64,000 nt of DNA from Paraburkholderia sp. ZP32-5 (GTDB taxonomy: Bacteria > Pseudomonadota > Gammaproteobacteria > Burkholderiales > Burkholderiaceae). The stretch spans positions 2,356,001-2,420,000 of the forward strand of contig NZ_JAJEJP010000002.1 in NCBI RefSeq assembly GCF_021390495.1, in the 5' to 3' direction. Position 1 is the stretch's first letter. Each line of letters opens with the position of its first letter. Of this stretch, positions 63,048 to 64,000 are shown piece by piece. The notes beneath the pieces were generated by a model. That model was not told where the DNA came from, did no database searches, and was given only the letters and a program-made list of their open reading frames with translations. The translations under genes were made by a program, and so were the position numbers.

Positions 63048-64000
63048 TCACTCAATCAACGCCCCCTCCTTCTTCATCTTCTGCCACGCCTTAACCCCTG
63101 GCAAAAACACCAGCGCCAGAACCGCCACCACAATCTGCGGCCCAATCAACTCAATAGTCCCCGCGAGTCGGTAATCAGCAATCCCCGTCAACCACCCGGA
63201 AACCGGTCCCGCCCCGCTCGCCACCAGATACCCAAGCGCACCGGCAAAGCCCGTTGCAATCGCAACCCGATGATTCGGCACCCCATCCTGCGCGAGCGTA
63301 TACCCCATGAAATACAGCGTATTAAGCCCAACGCCGATGATAAAAACGATCATCATCGTCACGGCCTGCCCCGCCGGATGATTCAGCAGCACATACAATC
63401 CAATCGCATCGACAATCCCGAGTGCCGCGACCACAACCTGACGCCCATAACGATCGGCAATCCAGCCGAACAACGGCGAAACCAGACTCGTCAACCCAAA
63501 ACCAAAGCCGAACACAACGCCCACGAACCCCACGCTCTTGTGCTGATACTGAATCAGAAACGTCGGCATCAGCCCGCTGAATTCCCAGTACGAAATCAGA
63601 TTGACCGCATGAATCGCGAGCCCCTTCCACATCGAACCACGGCGCGCGACATCGAGAAACGCGTCGCGCATGCTCTCCCGTTCATGATGGGCAACGGACG
63701 CCACGACCACACTGGCAGCCGGCTGATCGCGCCGCATCTTTCTGAGCGTGACAGCCATCACGATAAACATCACGAAAGCAAGCACGATCGTCACGATGCC
63801 GAATATCGACAGACCAAGCCGCCATCCCGTATCCGGATCCGAACTCGCGATGATCTGACTGAACACGGTCGGTCCGATCACCGCGCCCGTCGCAAAGAAG
63901 AACCCGAGACAGTTATTCAGAAACGCACGCCGCTGCGGCAGTACAGAACCCGCGAACGAATACGCGCTGATATTGAAGATCCCCTCGAACACGCCGAATA
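63048..64000 (-). CDS. MFS transporter, C-terminal part (N-terminus outside window)
   Basis: The frame stays open to the window edge, so the first helices are missing. About 315 residues visible with at least nine hydrophobic segments: LNNCLGFFFATGAVIGPTVFSQ, SIFGIVTIVLAFVMFIVMAVTLRKM, a central soluble loop, SYWEFSGLMPTFLIQYQHKS, GWIADRYGRQVVVA (the conserved MFS loop motif), FIIGVGLNTLYFMGYTLAQDG and LIGPQIVVAVLALVFLPGV. The pattern fits sugar acid or aromatic-acid MFS carriers, substrate unknown. Confidence 0.75.
   Translation of the reverse strand, partial: FGVFEGIFNISAYSFAGSVLPQRRAFLNNCLGFFFATGAVIGPTVFSQIIASSDPDTGWRLGLSIFGIVTIVLAFVMFIVMAVTLRKMRRDQPAASVVVASVAHHERESMRDAFLDVARRGSMWKGLAIHAVNLISYWEFSGLMPTFLIQYQHKSVGFVGVVFGFGFGLTSLVSPLFGWIADRYGRQVVVAALGIVDAIGLYVLLNHPAGQAVTMMIVFIIGVGLNTLYFMGYTLAQDGVPNHRVAIATGFAGALGYLVASGAGPVSGWLTGIADYRLAGTIELIGPQIVVAVLALVFLPGVKAWQKMKKEGALIE

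Overview
The window reads as chromosomal DNA of a GC-rich betaproteobacterium, most likely Paraburkholderia, Caballeronia or a close relative. This is an inference from codon use, from protein similarities recalled by eye (NhaR, DctA, TarD, RidA, AraC and many LysR regulators) and from the style of gene packing; no database search was run. It is a mosaic of ordinary metabolic and regulatory genes with several accessory blocks. No rRNA, tRNA or CRISPR array was seen.

Layout. 0-4.6 kb: the 3' end of an SDR gene, a TetR gene with a perfect operator-like palindrome, an NhaR-like LysR gene, a CBS-pair protein, a Tim44-like membrane protein and a DsbG-like thioredoxin. 4.86-12.68 kb: one tightly coupled eight-gene operon (HTH regulator, KAS III, OleD-like SDR, metallo-beta-lactamase-fold hydrolase, PaaK/F390-type adenylating enzyme, ATP-grasp ligase, acyltransferase-like protein, Rieske oxygenase) that looks like an uncharacterised small-molecule pathway. 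13-18.2 kb: two proteins of unknown function and a DEAD-box helicase. 18.3-22.1 kb: a D-tartrate module (tarD, dctA, divergent LysR). 22-38.4 kb: GFA-type protein, peroxiredoxin, a stand-alone AhpF N-terminal domain, two convergent phosphoesterases, an M35-type metallopeptidase, transporters, oxidoreductases, and trpS preceded by what looks like a complete Trp attenuator. 38.5-47.6 kb: an accessory stretch of mostly secreted or lipid-anchored orphans, including a beta-propeller lipoprotein and a DUF2167 remnant. 47.7-54.4 kb: a complete IS30 element and an IS110 element bracket a double-glycine-type peptide gene, an AraC/SDR pair, RidA and an FkbM methyltransferase. 56.3-59.9 kb: a compact RiPP-like operon of S53 peptidase, a 74-residue CxxC peptide, a DUF692/MNIO enzyme and its partner. 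59.9-64 kb: SDR, LysR, small membrane protein, MarR with a 30-bp perfect palindrome, and an MFS transporter cut by the window edge.

How genes work together. The strongest functional units are: (i) the 4.86-12.68 kb operon, in which every junction is 1-4 nt overlapped or nearly so; its KAS III, reductase and adenylating enzyme recall the OleA/OleD/OleC logic of olefin/beta-lactone pathways, with ATP-grasp and Rieske enzymes as unusual additions; (ii) the 56.3-59.9 kb cluster, where the MNIO and its partner probably modify the small Cys-containing peptide and the sedolisin could process it; (iii) tarD plus dctA for uptake and dehydration of D-tartrate; (iv) a predicted ribosome-mediated attenuator controlling trpS. 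These are inferences from sequence motifs and gene order.
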